DNA from: a virus
Virus record (IMG/VR): IMGVR_UViG_3300020159_002655
Location: 1-38,563 of that record
Reading direction: 5' to 3' (one strand)
DNA length: 38,563 nucleotides
Shown here: positions 16,197 through 25,846 of the stretch, piece by piece
Layout of the letters: each line of letters begins with the position of its first letter
How positions within the stretch are numbered: the first letter of the stretch is position 1
Notes under the pieces: generated by a model
Seen by the model: the letters and a program-made list of their open reading frames with translations, nothing else
The model's database searches: none
Told to the model about the DNA's origin: nothing
Translations under genes and position numbers: made by a program

Positions 16197-18277
16197 TACA
16201 CACCAAGTGCTTCCAGGGATATGGGCGGCATAAGCGATTTCCACCCGTTTCCGCCGTAAATCCAGTTTAGTATATCCACTACTGCACTGCGTACATCCGC
16301 CGGCATTGGAATATTTGCCGCTCCGCTCCCAAATATCAGAGAAGATATAAGCTCTGGGTATATCTCAGCGCTACTTATGGAGTTTTTTGACGCAAAAGTC
16401 AAGCCGTTTCTGTAACCCTGATGGGGGGCGGAACCGTAGGCCGAAACCTGCCTCATCCAATTAAGGAGCTTCCATTTGGTGCTGTCAGAAATAAAATCTG
16501 GCCACATGTCTGTCGTTTTGGCAAAAAATAAAGCCTGTCTTTGGAGTCTCATCCATGTATCCATAGTGTTTTGGTCTAGGGCATTTATGGTCTGAGATAC
16601 GTCAAACCTTTTATTTCCATTTGCGTCCACGGTTGAATATCCTGGTGTAAAAAGCGCAACAGATGCGGAATTAAGGGCAACGTTATTATTGTCTAAATAG
16701 TCAGATAAATCTTGTGAATCCATGAATGCCAGGAGTAACGATTCCATTGTTTCAGGCGAAGCTTGTCTGTCTTTAATTAGGTCGCCGTCGCCATCCATAA
16801 ACGGAACTTCATTTCCCATCTCGTCTACCGTCATAACAACATCTTTGCCGTGACCGGGGTGTCCGGGTGGGAATATGTCATAAAAGTAATTTAAACCATC
16901 ATCGTAAACAAACTTGCTTAAAGTTGCTATTTCTGATTGCTCCGGTGTTCCAGCATTGATATTTGATTCTAAATCATTTACCTGTTTTGTGGCTTCTGTA
17001 ATCTTTTCATTTAATTCGTCTATTTGTTGGTCCATCTGTAAAAGTATTGCCATTCCCTGCAGCAGTGGGATTGAGTTATTATCTACAAGGTCTTGAACTT
17101 GTGATTTTTCATCAACGAAGGAGTCTCTAACGTCTTCTATAGCCGCTGTCTGATTTTTAATTCCTTCAAGAAATTTTTCAGGGCCTAATATCTTGTAAAC
17201 TATTGAAGACCTAATAAGATTTCCAATAACATTATCTTCTAAGTCGTCGATAATATCGCGCATATTTGCTACTTTAAATAACTCATCTGGGCCGTAGTTG
17301 TCTTGTTCTAACTGCTCTAAAAGGTCAGCATCACCCGCTGCATTGGGAAAACGTTTTCTGAGTTTTGCGATTATTTCTTCTGCCATCCCCGGCATTACTA
17401 ATGCATGAATAGATTCATGTGTAGAAACAACCATAGACATCATTACTATTGCGCCCGCATATAACTGCCGTTGCGTTTCATCATCCGGAGCTTCACTTGC
17501 TTTTTTTAGTATTTGTTTTGAAACCTGGAGTCCAACTCCGTCAAAAAAATTAGCAGATTCTTCGGACAAAAGAGATTGAGCCAATGCGTTTATATTTGCT
17601 GGAACGCGAATAGTTAATCCAAACTCTGGATACTTTTGTGTACCATCTTTTAAATCTATTCTTGGCATAACAGATGTTGAGCCGCTTGCGGAAAAACTTC
17701 CATTATCTAATTCCATTTCTATAAAAGCACGGCGTTTTTTTAAATGCGGAACATCTTGCAATGTGTGAAGTATTGCGTAAATTGCACCCTGCTCTGAAGG
17801 GGAAAGTGTGTCTGAAAGATTTGAGCGTCCTTGTTGGTCTGTGTAATTTTGCTCTTGTCCAAAATGACGCAAGCTAACTTTATTAAAAACCTTTTTTAAG
17901 GCCTGAAGAGCGTCGTCTACGGTATTTAAATCTCCATACTTGGCACGCATGTCGGACATTATTTTTTCATATATTTTTACAATTGAATCATAATCCATAC
18001 CATCAAACTCTTTAATGTCTGGCGAGTTTGTAGCGGCCGGAGTTGCTGTATTCATGTTCTGGGACATGCTGCCCGAAATTCCGCGAGTGATTTTTGCTGC
18101 TGCACGTTCTAGCGCTGGTCTTTCGAAACGAGTGCTATCTTGAACTTTTCCGTCGTTGTCGCCGTCTACTGCATTAGGGTCAAAGCGAGCTGAAGTGTCT
18201 CTAATTTTTCGACCTAGCGCTTTTGCGTTTATTTTGTGTTGTTGTAGGAAACTTTGTCCCAATATTTTGTTTTTCAT
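16196..18277 (-). CDS. Modular protein with EF-hand-like loop, LSGSM and HExxH motif (693 aa)
   Basis: Order: basic N-terminus; EF-hand/dockerin-like loop at residues 33-54 (FDPNAVDGDNDGKVQDST then RFERP); ISGSM at 67-71; then a globular region. HESIH at residues 287-291 (positions 17405-17419), inside a helix (MVVSTHESIHALVMPGM), matches the HExxH zinc-peptidase signature. An acidic helix with Asp/Glu follows, but I cannot assign the third ligand. A coiled-coil-like stretch lies at about 410-460 (QIDELNEKITEATKQVNDLE). The ATG at 18277 has GAGG 8 bases upstream. If active, this would be a metallopeptidase carried with the virion; it could also be a degenerate fold. It lies directly downstream of the 1839-aa protein, which carries a second HExxH-type motif. 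Confidence 0.7.
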   Translation of the reverse strand: MKNKILGQSFLQQHKINAKALGRKIRDTSARFDPNAVDGDNDGKVQDSTRFERPALERAAAKITRGISGSMSQNMNTATPAATNSPDIKEFDGMDYDSIVKIYEKIMSDMRAKYGDLNTVDDALQALKKVFNKVSLRHFGQEQNYTDQQGRSNLSDTLSPSEQGAIYAILHTLQDVPHLKKRRAFIEMELDNGSFSASGSTSVMPRIDLKDGTQKYPEFGLTIRVPANINALAQSLLSEESANFFDGVGLQVSKQILKKASEAPDDETQRQLYAGAIVMMSMVVSTHESIHALVMPGMAEEIIAKLRKRFPNAAGDADLLEQLEQDNYGPDELFKVANMRDIIDDLEDNVIGNLIRSSIVYKILGPEKFLEGIKNQTAAIEDVRDSFVDEKSQVQDLVDNNSIPLLQGMAILLQMDQQIDELNEKITEATKQVNDLESNINAGTPEQSEIATLSKFVYDDGLNYFYDIFPPGHPGHGKDVVMTVDEMGNEVPFMDGDGDLIKDRQASPETMESLLLAFMDSQDLSDYLDNNNVALNSASVALFTPGYSTVDANGNKRFDVSQTINALDQNTMDTWMRLQRQALFFAKTTDMWPDFISDSTKWKLLNWMRQVSAYGSAPHQGYRNGLTFASKNSISSAEIYPELISSLIFGSGAANIPMPADVRSAVVDILNWIYGGNGWKSLMPPISLEALGV
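18116..18181 (-). other. EF-hand/dockerin-like loop, copy 3
   Basis: Residues 33-54 of the 693-aa protein, FDPNAVDGDNDGKVQDST followed by RFERP. This copy has the most canonical D-x-D-N-D-G-x-V pattern. Confidence 0.65.
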
Positions 18278-18287
18278 ATATAACCTC

Positions 18288-21200
18288 TTAAGGAGAAGGG
18301 GTGGGCAAAAAATTAGAATTAGGGCGGCGTTGTTCGACTTGTTGTTTTTCAGACTTTGCTGTTGTCAATCTGTCGCTGTTCATGAGTCTAAGCATGGCAT
18401 TAATACTCATATCCCAGGTATTTTCAATCCGGCTAATGTTTCGCATCAAAGGTTCATCTAAATAACTTAGTTGTTCATATTTCCAAATTGGGAGATTATG
18501 GTGCGCAGTGGACTTAACCCCCAGCAAAGATGCAAGATATTCAATGCGGGAATCTACTGCGTATGAAGTTCCGTGCATGCCTCCTGGAAATTTTTTTGGT
18601 TTGTAATCTGGGCCGTAGGTTTCTTTGCCCATTTCGTCAAGCATTTCGTCAATGACCTGTTTTTGGGCTGCTTGAAATTGTATTGCTTCATTCATGTCGC
18701 GGATTCTTTCCTCGTCTGTTAGACGAGCAATATTTCCCGATTCTGGCATCCATTTTTCAATTCCCATATCGGCCGCACTTGGGAGACGCACAATCCGATA
18801 CGTTCCTCGCGGCATTACCAACCCTTCTCCGGGCTTTGGCGTCATCACAGTGTCAACTCCAAAAAGATTGTCAAGCGAATCTGGGTTATTTTCTAAAATT
18901 GAGTTGATGCCGGTAATGATTGCATATGACTCACCTGTTGGGCTCTGTCTATCCATGTGACCCTGAACAAGGTGATTAAGAGAAAAGTGAATACTTCCAC
19001 GGTGGTATCGCATTGGTCCGGTTCCATCATCCTTTCTATTGTCTCCAAAGTCCTCAGTTGGCCTTAGTATTAAATTGCCATTTTCGTCGATTGTCGGCTT
19101 GTAGCTTGTTTGATGAACTGCAAACAAGTCTCGAGTGTCAATTACTGTTGGTGTGTATTCATAATTTTCGTTTATGCCATAGAACAGCGTGTTCTCGTCG
19201 CCTTTACTAATCCAATCGATGTCACCCATAGATTCTTCAATTTTTGCTACATATTTGTCTTTTTTACTTGTCCTGTGAGCTTTACCTACAGCCGCAAGAC
19301 GTTGTAGTTCTTTTTCGGCATCTTTATCGCCGCGAGAAGACGAATAAAGAAGGGCAGAGGCGTACCCGCTATTGTCTTTGTCTTCAAGCATTGCACCAAT
19401 TGTTGCATCCCACCAAGTCATCGCAATATTGCGGCCTTCATCGCTATCCGATGACGAGTTGCTTATTATGTAGGGGTTTAGTGGCAAAATCTTAACGTCT
19501 GCGTCAAGCTCAATAACTTGATTACCAAATTGAACAGAACCAAAAGCAAGTTTTTCTGAACCTACCGTGTATACGGGGAATGTATCAACGCTCTTTAATC
19601 CTTCAATCGGCTCGCCAAGTGTTTCAATTTCCAGCTTGTCAATCGGTGAATAGGGTTTACTGCGCACTACGTCTTCGGGGTTACGTGATACTTTGCCGGT
19701 CTTTATGCTTTGTCCGGTAGACATAGAGCCACTGAGTCCTCTAGTCCTTCCTGTATTGGGGGTTGTCGTTTCTCTCCTTTGGCTGTTAATTGCTTCAGTA
19801 ACGGCCTGTATTGCTTCTAGCCTTCCCTGTTCTAGCACTTCCTTAAACTTGTCTACGTTTTTGTCTTGCTCTGCTTTGATAAGTTCTTCTTCAATTTGTT
19901 TAGAAAAAGACATATTTGACGTTTTGCCATCTTGAAGGTCACGTAGGTGATTTAAAAGAATCATGTCGGCGACCGTTGAATCAGGGTTAATGTCTTCGTC
20001 TTTTATATTCGGAAAAGAACTCGGCATGACGTCTTTTACAAATGTTCGAGTCATTTGCGGGTTAAACAGTTCGACGGAATCGACGCCGCCAGCGCGAACA
20101 GAATCAAGTACTAAAGTGGTTCCATGCTTTTCTAATAACTCCTGTCGCGCAATAACAAAATTAGAAAAAGCTACTGCGTCGAGTGTTGTGTCGGAGCTCA
20201 TGATTCCAACAATCATTGAATCGTTGTTTCCAACCCGCGCTCCAATAGCTCTGTTTTCACGCCCAAAATGACTAGCGTTTACAACTATTGCTTGTACGTC
20301 GTCCATTGAAAATGAACCAGGAATAAGTGCTTCGTTGTATCCGCTAGTTCCTGAACCGCCAGCAGGACTAAGAAGGGAAAGTCCATCGTCAACCAACGAA
20401 TGATACAGAAGACCGGTTAACGGGTCGCCCTTTGCAAAACCAATAGCCGAAGCGCCATATCTAAGGCTCTCGGATGAAGCCATCTCTACTCCACCGGCAC
20501 CAAAAGAGGACAACGAATCTGCGGCAGTAAATCTGGCTCGTTCAGCTACGTGAGGCTTAAGTATTATTTGCCCGCCGGCACTATCGCCTCTCTTAGACCT
20601 ACCGTACATACGGCCGACATTTGAAGAGCCATCTACTTCACGACCAATTGTGTAATCCTCTGTAATTTCAACTTCTTCACCATATATCGACCTTAGGTTT
20701 TTGCGCCGATTTTTTCCAAGACCAGATTGTTGAATAACTCCAGACGCCGGTCTTAGTCTGTCTTCCAGTTCTGGTGGTATGCCATACATAGACTCCGCGT
20801 TCCGACGCACCCCCCTAACGTCTCCACCTCCGCCAGTCGCGCTAAATATTCCTGCTTCTCTTCTGGCATCAATATCAAATTGGGTGTAGTAAATACCACT
20901 ATCTATAAACTTCTGGGGTTCCTTTATGAAAACAGATATTCTTCTGTCAAAACTGTCGCCGAAATCGTTAGCTGCTTTTGTAAGGTCATCAATCATTTCT
21001 GATTCAGTAGCAGTGTTTAGGTAGTTAATAAAAGCATCAATTTTTTTAACTTTTTCTGTATCACCTGAAGCTAGTGCTAGTTCTCTTTCGATTGCCAGTG
21101 GCAGGCCTGGTCCGTAGTATGGATTGTGCAACATGATGCCGTCGTGTGCACTCAGCTCCTGTCTTACACGGTCTGGGTCAAAAATCGCACCAAGAGCAAC

Positions 21201-23807
21201 CATGTCGGAACGGACTTTAGATACTCCATTTTTCTCGACCATAGCCTTAAGTTGTGAACGTTTTTCTTCGCTAAGGACAGGCATGTTGTTTATGCTCTGA
21301 CGCATAACAGCAACAGATTCCGGCGTAACTTGACGCTGTACGACGTCAGTCAAGTCCGTTGTAAGACGTTGTGGATTGTAAAAATCTGTCGAGTTCTGAA
21401 CCTCTTCGATAATCTCTGTATTTTTTTGAACAGAACGCTCTGTTCCAGCGCTCATTGAGCCAGATAATTTACGAGCAGTTGCTGAAGCCTGTCTTCTGGC
21501 CGCGCGCTGAGTTCGTGTAACGTTGATTAATCTTCTCTGTTCGCGTGTGTTTGCAAGAATCGTTCTGAGCGGACCCTTGCCGCCGCGAAGAGTATGTGCG
21601 TCTGTTATTGCCGTGAAATCAAGCCAGTCATTATTAATGGCGAGCGCTGCTAGCTGACGCCACTTTTGTTCTTCACTATGCATTTGCCCATTTGGGGTTC
21701 GCAGTTTTTTTATTACTTCTGGAACTTTTAAAAGAGAAGCTATGTATTGATTATTGCCCTGCTGTGACTGAGGTATTGCAGTAATAACCGCATCAATTTC
21801 TTCTGGAGAATAATGCATAAAAAGTCTATCAAGGGTACTTTTACGTATTCTGTCTTTTCTTAGTTCCGCTGCCCTTTGTAAATTTTCTTGTGTATTTTGC
21901 ACAAAATCGTCGACCACGTTGGTTGTTATTTTGTCGAGGCTTGTGTCTTCATCGTCTGGAGCGTTGGGGTCTTTTGCTGCTCGCGCCGCTCGTGAAATTC
22001 TTCTTATTACTCCAGGCTTTGGTGCTTGACCAGTATCTGGTGGCTGAATTCCAGTTATGTCAACACCGAACATCATTTCTGACAATTTATTTACTGGCGG
22101 TATCTGGTCATTGGCGGCACGTTGGCTATTTAATTTGTCAATTCGTTGTTGGATGATTTCTGGGATAGATGAAAAAACTTTGTATGCTTCAGCATGTGTT
22201 TCTATGTTGTCATCTGGGTCAGCATTTGCATACCCAGAACCAACAAGGTCTCGAATAATGTCATTTAAATTGGGCGGCAAGCCGGACGACGTAGCAAGCA
22301 TGTCGTGGATTTTGTCATAAAGATTTTTAGTTGCTTTATCTACGTCTGCTGGTGTTTGTGCGTTTTGATGTTCTTGAATAAATGTCTCATAAGCATCGTA
22401 AACAGCTTTCTGTTCAAGAGTTATGTCTCCGTCATCTTTGAGTTGGTCAACTGTTTTTCCTAAAACATTTTCTTTAGCTTTAACTTCGGCCCAAACATTA
22501 GTCAGGTCAGTATCGGAAGTATCGTCCACATTAAGGCCCGCTCTTTTAAAACGCGCATGAAAGTCTGCTAAGTGGCCAAACTCGTGGCCCCCAACGTATG
22601 CGCCATATTCTCTTGCTGAATGAATTTCGTCCGGGTTGTTGCCATACCCCATCCCAAGCCAGTCTCTGTATTTGTCTGGATTTTCATCATAGTCTTTTTT
22701 GTTTTCTATCCATAGACGAGGGTTGTAGCTAAATTTTACAAACGGTTGGCTTTTCTCAGCCGTGACATCAATAGCAAAACCAGCGTTGCCAGTTTCTCCA
22801 ATTTGGTCACTCCAAATCCATGCTATTTGTGCCTTTGCGGCTTCTGGGTTTTTTAAAGACTCATAAAGCAACGAAGTAATAAATTCTTCACGAGAATCAA
22901 TGTAATCAAGAAGGTCTTTTCCCGTTAGGTCTCCATAGTCTTCAAGAAACTTTTTAATGCTTGCTTCGTCCATGTTTGGATAAGCTTTGAGTAACGCTTT
23001 TCGTGCGTTTTGAACATCTCTTACGTTGCCGAAATACTGACTAACAATTTTCTTTTGGTAAGCATGTCTTATTTTGAAAGACAAAAATCTTCTTGCCGCT
23101 TCGGCTGCACCATATAACTTAATTGTTCTCTGTACTGTTGAGGTCGCGTTAGAAGAACCTATGGGTGCTTGTGTCTGTACGGTTACGTCATCTCTGTCGC
23201 CGTCTGGAACGTGAGTTCTTGCAGCCATAGAGCCGCTAAGGGCCCTGCTTGCTGCTCCAGCGGCAGTTTGAACGGCATTGCTTGCAACCGTTCGAGCCGA
23301 TGGAACCAGACAGTTCGACATTTGTAAGTCAGTAAACTGGTTTGCTGCCGGGGTTCCGGCAGGACAACGCAATTTTCCTTGGTCGTCTACTGGTATGCCT
23401 CTTCTTTTAGCAACCATCGCTATTAGCTTGGATACACCAGGCATTCCGTTAAGCGTTTGACCAAGAACAGCTTTACTTTCAATTAGCCCAATTTCATTGA
23501 TGCTTCTATTTCTTTCAGTAATTGGTTGAAATAGTTTTCCTTTGTTTCCTCCTGGAAAAACGTCGAGAACAAGCTTGTGACCCACGGGGATTATGGGGAT
23601 TGGGTCGCCCTCTTTCCATTCCCTGGCCCATTTTTCTAATTCTGTTTTTGGAGGCTTGAGAGTTTTTGGTTTTTTTTCTGAAGTTTTATCCTCTTCAGCT
23701 TTAACAAATTGATGAGTACCGAAACCGTGCAGCTGAAAAGAGTCGCTGGCAATAGCTTTACTTAACTTGCTATTTGCGTCTTCTCTCTGAATACGTTCTT
23801 TGGCCAT
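18288..23807 (-). CDS. Giant modular protein with metallopeptidase-like HEFGHLADFH and three LSGSM motifs (1839 aa)
   Basis: The frame opens at 23837, but GGAG sits five bases before ATG 23807, which I take as the start. Modules: basic N-terminus; Cys-bounded CPAGTPAANQFTD...C at residues 148-166 (23310-23366); LSGSM at 190; a domain with HEFGHLADFH at 408-417 (22557-22586), a HExxH helix with an additional His like zincins; LSGSM at 781; an alpha/beta domain with YNEALIPGSFSMDDVQAIVV near its end; LSGSM at 1358; and a last domain with FAVHQTSY, HFSLNHLVQGHM and GTSYAVDSRIEYLASLLG blocks that I cannot name. It is the largest protein of the operon. The LSGSM positions divide it into about four blocks of 190-590 residues, each plausibly one folded unit. 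Probably virion-internal; peptidase activity is untested. Confidence 0.8.
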   Translation of the reverse strand: MAKERIQREDANSKLSKAIASDSFQLHGFGTHQFVKAEEDKTSEKKPKTLKPPKTELEKWAREWKEGDPIPIIPVGHKLVLDVFPGGNKGKLFQPITERNRSINEIGLIESKAVLGQTLNGMPGVSKLIAMVAKRRGIPVDDQGKLRCPAGTPAANQFTDLQMSNCLVPSARTVASNAVQTAAGAASRALSGSMAARTHVPDGDRDDVTVQTQAPIGSSNATSTVQRTIKLYGAAEAARRFLSFKIRHAYQKKIVSQYFGNVRDVQNARKALLKAYPNMDEASIKKFLEDYGDLTGKDLLDYIDSREEFITSLLYESLKNPEAAKAQIAWIWSDQIGETGNAGFAIDVTAEKSQPFVKFSYNPRLWIENKKDYDENPDKYRDWLGMGYGNNPDEIHSAREYGAYVGGHEFGHLADFHARFKRAGLNVDDTSDTDLTNVWAEVKAKENVLGKTVDQLKDDGDITLEQKAVYDAYETFIQEHQNAQTPADVDKATKNLYDKIHDMLATSSGLPPNLNDIIRDLVGSGYANADPDDNIETHAEAYKVFSSIPEIIQQRIDKLNSQRAANDQIPPVNKLSEMMFGVDITGIQPPDTGQAPKPGVIRRISRAARAAKDPNAPDDEDTSLDKITTNVVDDFVQNTQENLQRAAELRKDRIRKSTLDRLFMHYSPEEIDAVITAIPQSQQGNNQYIASLLKVPEVIKKLRTPNGQMHSEEQKWRQLAALAINNDWLDFTAITDAHTLRGGKGPLRTILANTREQRRLINVTRTQRAARRQASATARKLSGSMSAGTERSVQKNTEIIEEVQNSTDFYNPQRLTTDLTDVVQRQVTPESVAVMRQSINNMPVLSEEKRSQLKAMVEKNGVSKVRSDMVALGAIFDPDRVRQELSAHDGIMLHNPYYGPGLPLAIERELALASGDTEKVKKIDAFINYLNTATESEMIDDLTKAANDFGDSFDRRISVFIKEPQKFIDSGIYYTQFDIDARREAGIFSATGGGGDVRGVRRNAESMYGIPPELEDRLRPASGVIQQSGLGKNRRKNLRSIYGEEVEITEDYTIGREVDGSSNVGRMYGRSKRGDSAGGQIILKPHVAERARFTAADSLSSFGAGGVEMASSESLRYGASAIGFAKGDPLTGLLYHSLVDDGLSLLSPAGGSGTSGYNEALIPGSFSMDDVQAIVVNASHFGRENRAIGARVGNNDSMIVGIMSSDTTLDAVAFSNFVIARQELLEKHGTTLVLDSVRAGGVDSVELFNPQMTRTFVKDVMPSSFPNIKDEDINPDSTVADMILLNHLRDLQDGKTSNMSFSKQIEEELIKAEQDKNVDKFKEVLEQGRLEAIQAVTEAINSQRRETTTPNTGRTRGLSGSMSTGQSIKTGKVSRNPEDVVRSKPYSPIDKLEIETLGEPIEGLKSVDTFPVYTVGSEKLAFGSVQFGNQVIELDADVKILPLNPYIISNSSSDSDEGRNIAMTWWDATIGAMLEDKDNSGYASALLYSSSRGDKDAEKELQRLAAVGKAHRTSKKDKYVAKIEESMGDIDWISKGDENTLFYGINENYEYTPTVIDTRDLFAVHQTSYKPTIDENGNLILRPTEDFGDNRKDDGTGPMRYHRGSIHFSLNHLVQGHMDRQSPTGESYAIITGINSILENNPDSLDNLFGVDTVMTPKPGEGLVMPRGTYRIVRLPSAADMGIEKWMPESGNIARLTDEERIRDMNEAIQFQAAQKQVIDEMLDEMGKETYGPDYKPKKFPGGMHGTSYAVDSRIEYLASLLGVKSTAHHNLPIWKYEQLSYLDEPLMRNISRIENTWDMSINAMLRLMNSDRLTTAKSEKQQVEQRRPNSNFLPTPSP

Positions 23808-23874
23808 TGGCACTCCATCTATGAATGATGATGTCATTCAATTCTATTCGCCCAAAGTGCACCGGGCCGTATGA

Positions 23875-24153
23875 TTACTCGGCAACATCACCTGTTGCGT
23901 CTGTTGCCTCAGCTTGAACTGCTGGTTTATCGGCTTCAACGGCGGCAACTTCCTCTACAGGAGCGTCTGCTTCAACTTCTGCTTTTACCTTTTTAGGTTT
24001 TGGCGCAGCTTTTTCTTGCTTATCTTCTGATGGCACATCGACCTTGTTTAACTGAACTGAGTCTGAAAAAATTCCAGCCGTTGCTGCATCTGATTTGTTT
24101 GAAACTCCAGAATCTTGAAAGACGCCGGTTGGTGCTACATTTTTGTGCTTCAT
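23875..24153 (-). CDS. Small acidic Ala/Val/Glu-rich protein (92 aa)
   Basis: ATG at 24153 shares one base with the stop of the 489-aa gene (TAATG), so it is translationally coupled. The N-terminal 35 residues contain two similar short stretches, TGVFQDSGVSNKSD and AGIFSDSVQLNKVD, a small internal repeat. The C-terminal half is a low-complexity acidic tail (Ala, Glu, Val, Pro, Lys). No family recognised. Size, composition and position next to head genes are compatible with a minor decoration or scaffold-like protein, but nothing in the sequence proves this. Confidence 0.65.
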   Translation of the reverse strand: MKHKNVAPTGVFQDSGVSNKSDAATAGIFSDSVQLNKVDVPSEDKQEKAAPKPKKVKAEVEADAPVEEVAAVEADKPAVQAEATDATGDVAE

Positions 24154-25622
24154 TACTTTTCTCCTTGTATTCCGTGCTCAGCTGTAAGTATTTCAAATTC
24201 AAGCAAATCATTTAAGAATGATTCTTCTTCTGATTTTTCTTCCATCTTGGCTTTGTTTTGGTCTGCTGCCGAAACCCAATTTGCAGGAATTAATTCTTCC
24301 AGCCCTAGGTCCATGGCGCGCTTCATGATATGAGCCTTGGTCGCATCTTTGTCTTTTGCTCTACCATACGCTTGAATTGCGTTTCTAAGGTCTGACTCGT
24401 CTCCGATTGGGTAAGAACCGTCCGAAAGGGCGTTACCTTTCTTAGCCATGTCGCTGCGTGTGTCTTCTGAATATGCACGCTTAAGAGCAATTTCAGCGGC
24501 TTCTGCTTCTATTGAAGTTGCTTCGTCAAGCGTGTACTCGTCGTACCCAAGAAGTTCTCCATCAAGAGAAACGAACACATCGTAAGACTTGCCGTCCAAT
24601 CCTTCGATTTCTACCGCGTATGCATCAAAACCTTCAAACACGTCAGGCTCAATCGCAACGACGTCGCCGAATACGCTCTTTGTGGCAATCTCTGCAGCTT
24701 CAGCGAAGCTAATGAGGCTCTGGTTTTGGAGGCCGGACTTAACGTTGAGAACATCAGCATTAAGCATGTGCCATCCCATAACCTCTGCTGTTTCACCATC
24801 AAAGAAGATTTCAATTGGCTTGCCGTCTTTTCTTTCGACGTCCACAATAAAGAGGTCGGCATCATCTGAATAACCGGAGTCAAGAATCTTGCCGCTAAAC
24901 ATGTCTTCAGCAATTCCTTCAATTTCAAGAATTCCTGGCATGCTTCCTTCGGGCATGCAGCCACCAGGACATGAGTCGCAAACCGATTCACCTATTGGGT
25001 AGACTTTGCGCTCGAACTGACACATAAATAGTTCTTCTGTTTCCAAGTCAGCTGACTTGAAACCCATAGAGTTAAGACGCATCATGCGAGCCTTCTTGCG
25101 GGCCATTTTCTCTTCTGTGTCCTCTTCGTCCATTTCCTCATCGTCCATGGCCATTGGCTTCTTCTTCATTGGGAACATTGGCTCTTTGCCACTCGCTGCT
25201 GGCGTACGGCGTGTTAGTGCGGGCATTTCCTCTTCGTCCACCATGTCTTCAGCTTCATCCATAGCCTTCATGCGGTCCATGCGCTGTTTTCTTGGGCCAT
25301 TGCCGCCGCGCATAGACATCATCATTTTTTCTTCTTCTTCGTCGTCCATTTCTTCGTCTGCCATCATGCTTCCGTCCGGCATTCTGTGCATTCCGTTTGC
25401 GGCCATCTTGCGGCTCTTCTTAGTCGGCACCATTTCTTCTTCGTCGACTATTTCTTCTTCGTCGTCCATTTCCATGTCCATTTTGGCCATCATGGCCATA
25501 GCTCCACACTTGCCGCATGCTTTTGCGCCCGGCGTGTAGCCGCACTCAGATGTGTCTACGCCTTTGGCGCACTGAACGATTTCGCCGTCAGAGTCTAGTT
25601 TAACGATGGCTTTTTCCTGCAT
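24153..25622 (-). CDS. Acidic Met-rich head-region protein with two PepSY-like repeats (489 aa)
   Basis: Order: a short Cys-bearing N-terminus (SECGYTPGAKACGKCG); an extremely acidic Met/Glu/Asp-rich low-complexity region to about residue 185; CQFERKVYPIGESVCDSC; two successive PepSY-like repeats at about 235-295 and 305-370 (helix, then paired strands such as AYAVEIEGLDGKSYDVFVSL); and a C-terminal helical module with DGSYPIGDESDLRNAIQAYG. The last module is one I recognise from many phage capsid-maturation or scaffold-type proteins (DUF6582-like, from memory). It lies where a scaffold or capsid gene would be expected after the protease, but has no HK97 capsid-fold signature. A scaffold-like or internal head role is likely; PepSY domains elsewhere are often peptidase-associated. 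Both ends overlap the neighbours by one base. Confidence 0.7.
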   Translation of the reverse strand: MQEKAIVKLDSDGEIVQCAKGVDTSECGYTPGAKACGKCGAMAMMAKMDMEMDDEEEIVDEEEMVPTKKSRKMAANGMHRMPDGSMMADEEMDDEEEEKMMMSMRGGNGPRKQRMDRMKAMDEAEDMVDEEEMPALTRRTPAASGKEPMFPMKKKPMAMDDEEMDEEDTEEKMARKKARMMRLNSMGFKSADLETEELFMCQFERKVYPIGESVCDSCPGGCMPEGSMPGILEIEGIAEDMFSGKILDSGYSDDADLFIVDVERKDGKPIEIFFDGETAEVMGWHMLNADVLNVKSGLQNQSLISFAEAAEIATKSVFGDVVAIEPDVFEGFDAYAVEIEGLDGKSYDVFVSLDGELLGYDEYTLDEATSIEAEAAEIALKRAYSEDTRSDMAKKGNALSDGSYPIGDESDLRNAIQAYGRAKDKDATKAHIMKRAMDLGLEELIPANWVSAADQNKAKMEEKSEEESFLNDLLEFEILTAEHGIQGEK

Positions 25623-25846
25623 TAGGGCTCCTTGTGTTGGAGTGTCTTAAGTAGACAGCTTTTTTGATTTGTACAACCAGAACACGGCTGATGGCGTTTT
25701 TCGCCAGTAACTATGCACTGATACTTATGTTGAATATTGGTTAATGGTCTCGAAGTAGCATAACCCATTGAAGACCTTCTCTGGGTGTAGTTATTGCTTT
25801 CTCGAGCTGTTGTTGGCCGACCAGATGGCTGACCGGCCGGTGTCAT
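25622..25846 (-). CDS. Small Cys-containing protein (74 aa)
   Basis: ATG at 25846 overlaps the upstream stop as ATGA, and the stop shares a base with the next ATG. The N-terminal half is Ser/Thr/Arg-rich and disordered-looking. The C-terminal half has four Cys (CIVTGEKRHQPCSGCTNQKSC) that could form a small zinc knuckle. No family recognised. Confidence 0.65.
   Translation of the reverse strand: MTPAGQPSGRPTTARESNNYTQRRSSMGYATSRPLTNIQHKYQCIVTGEKRHQPCSGCTNQKSCLLKTLQHKEP

Noticed and set aside
23808-23837. Upstream ATG of the 1839-aa gene at 23837
   Set aside because: No Shine-Dalgarno, whereas GGAG precedes ATG 23807 at ideal spacing.
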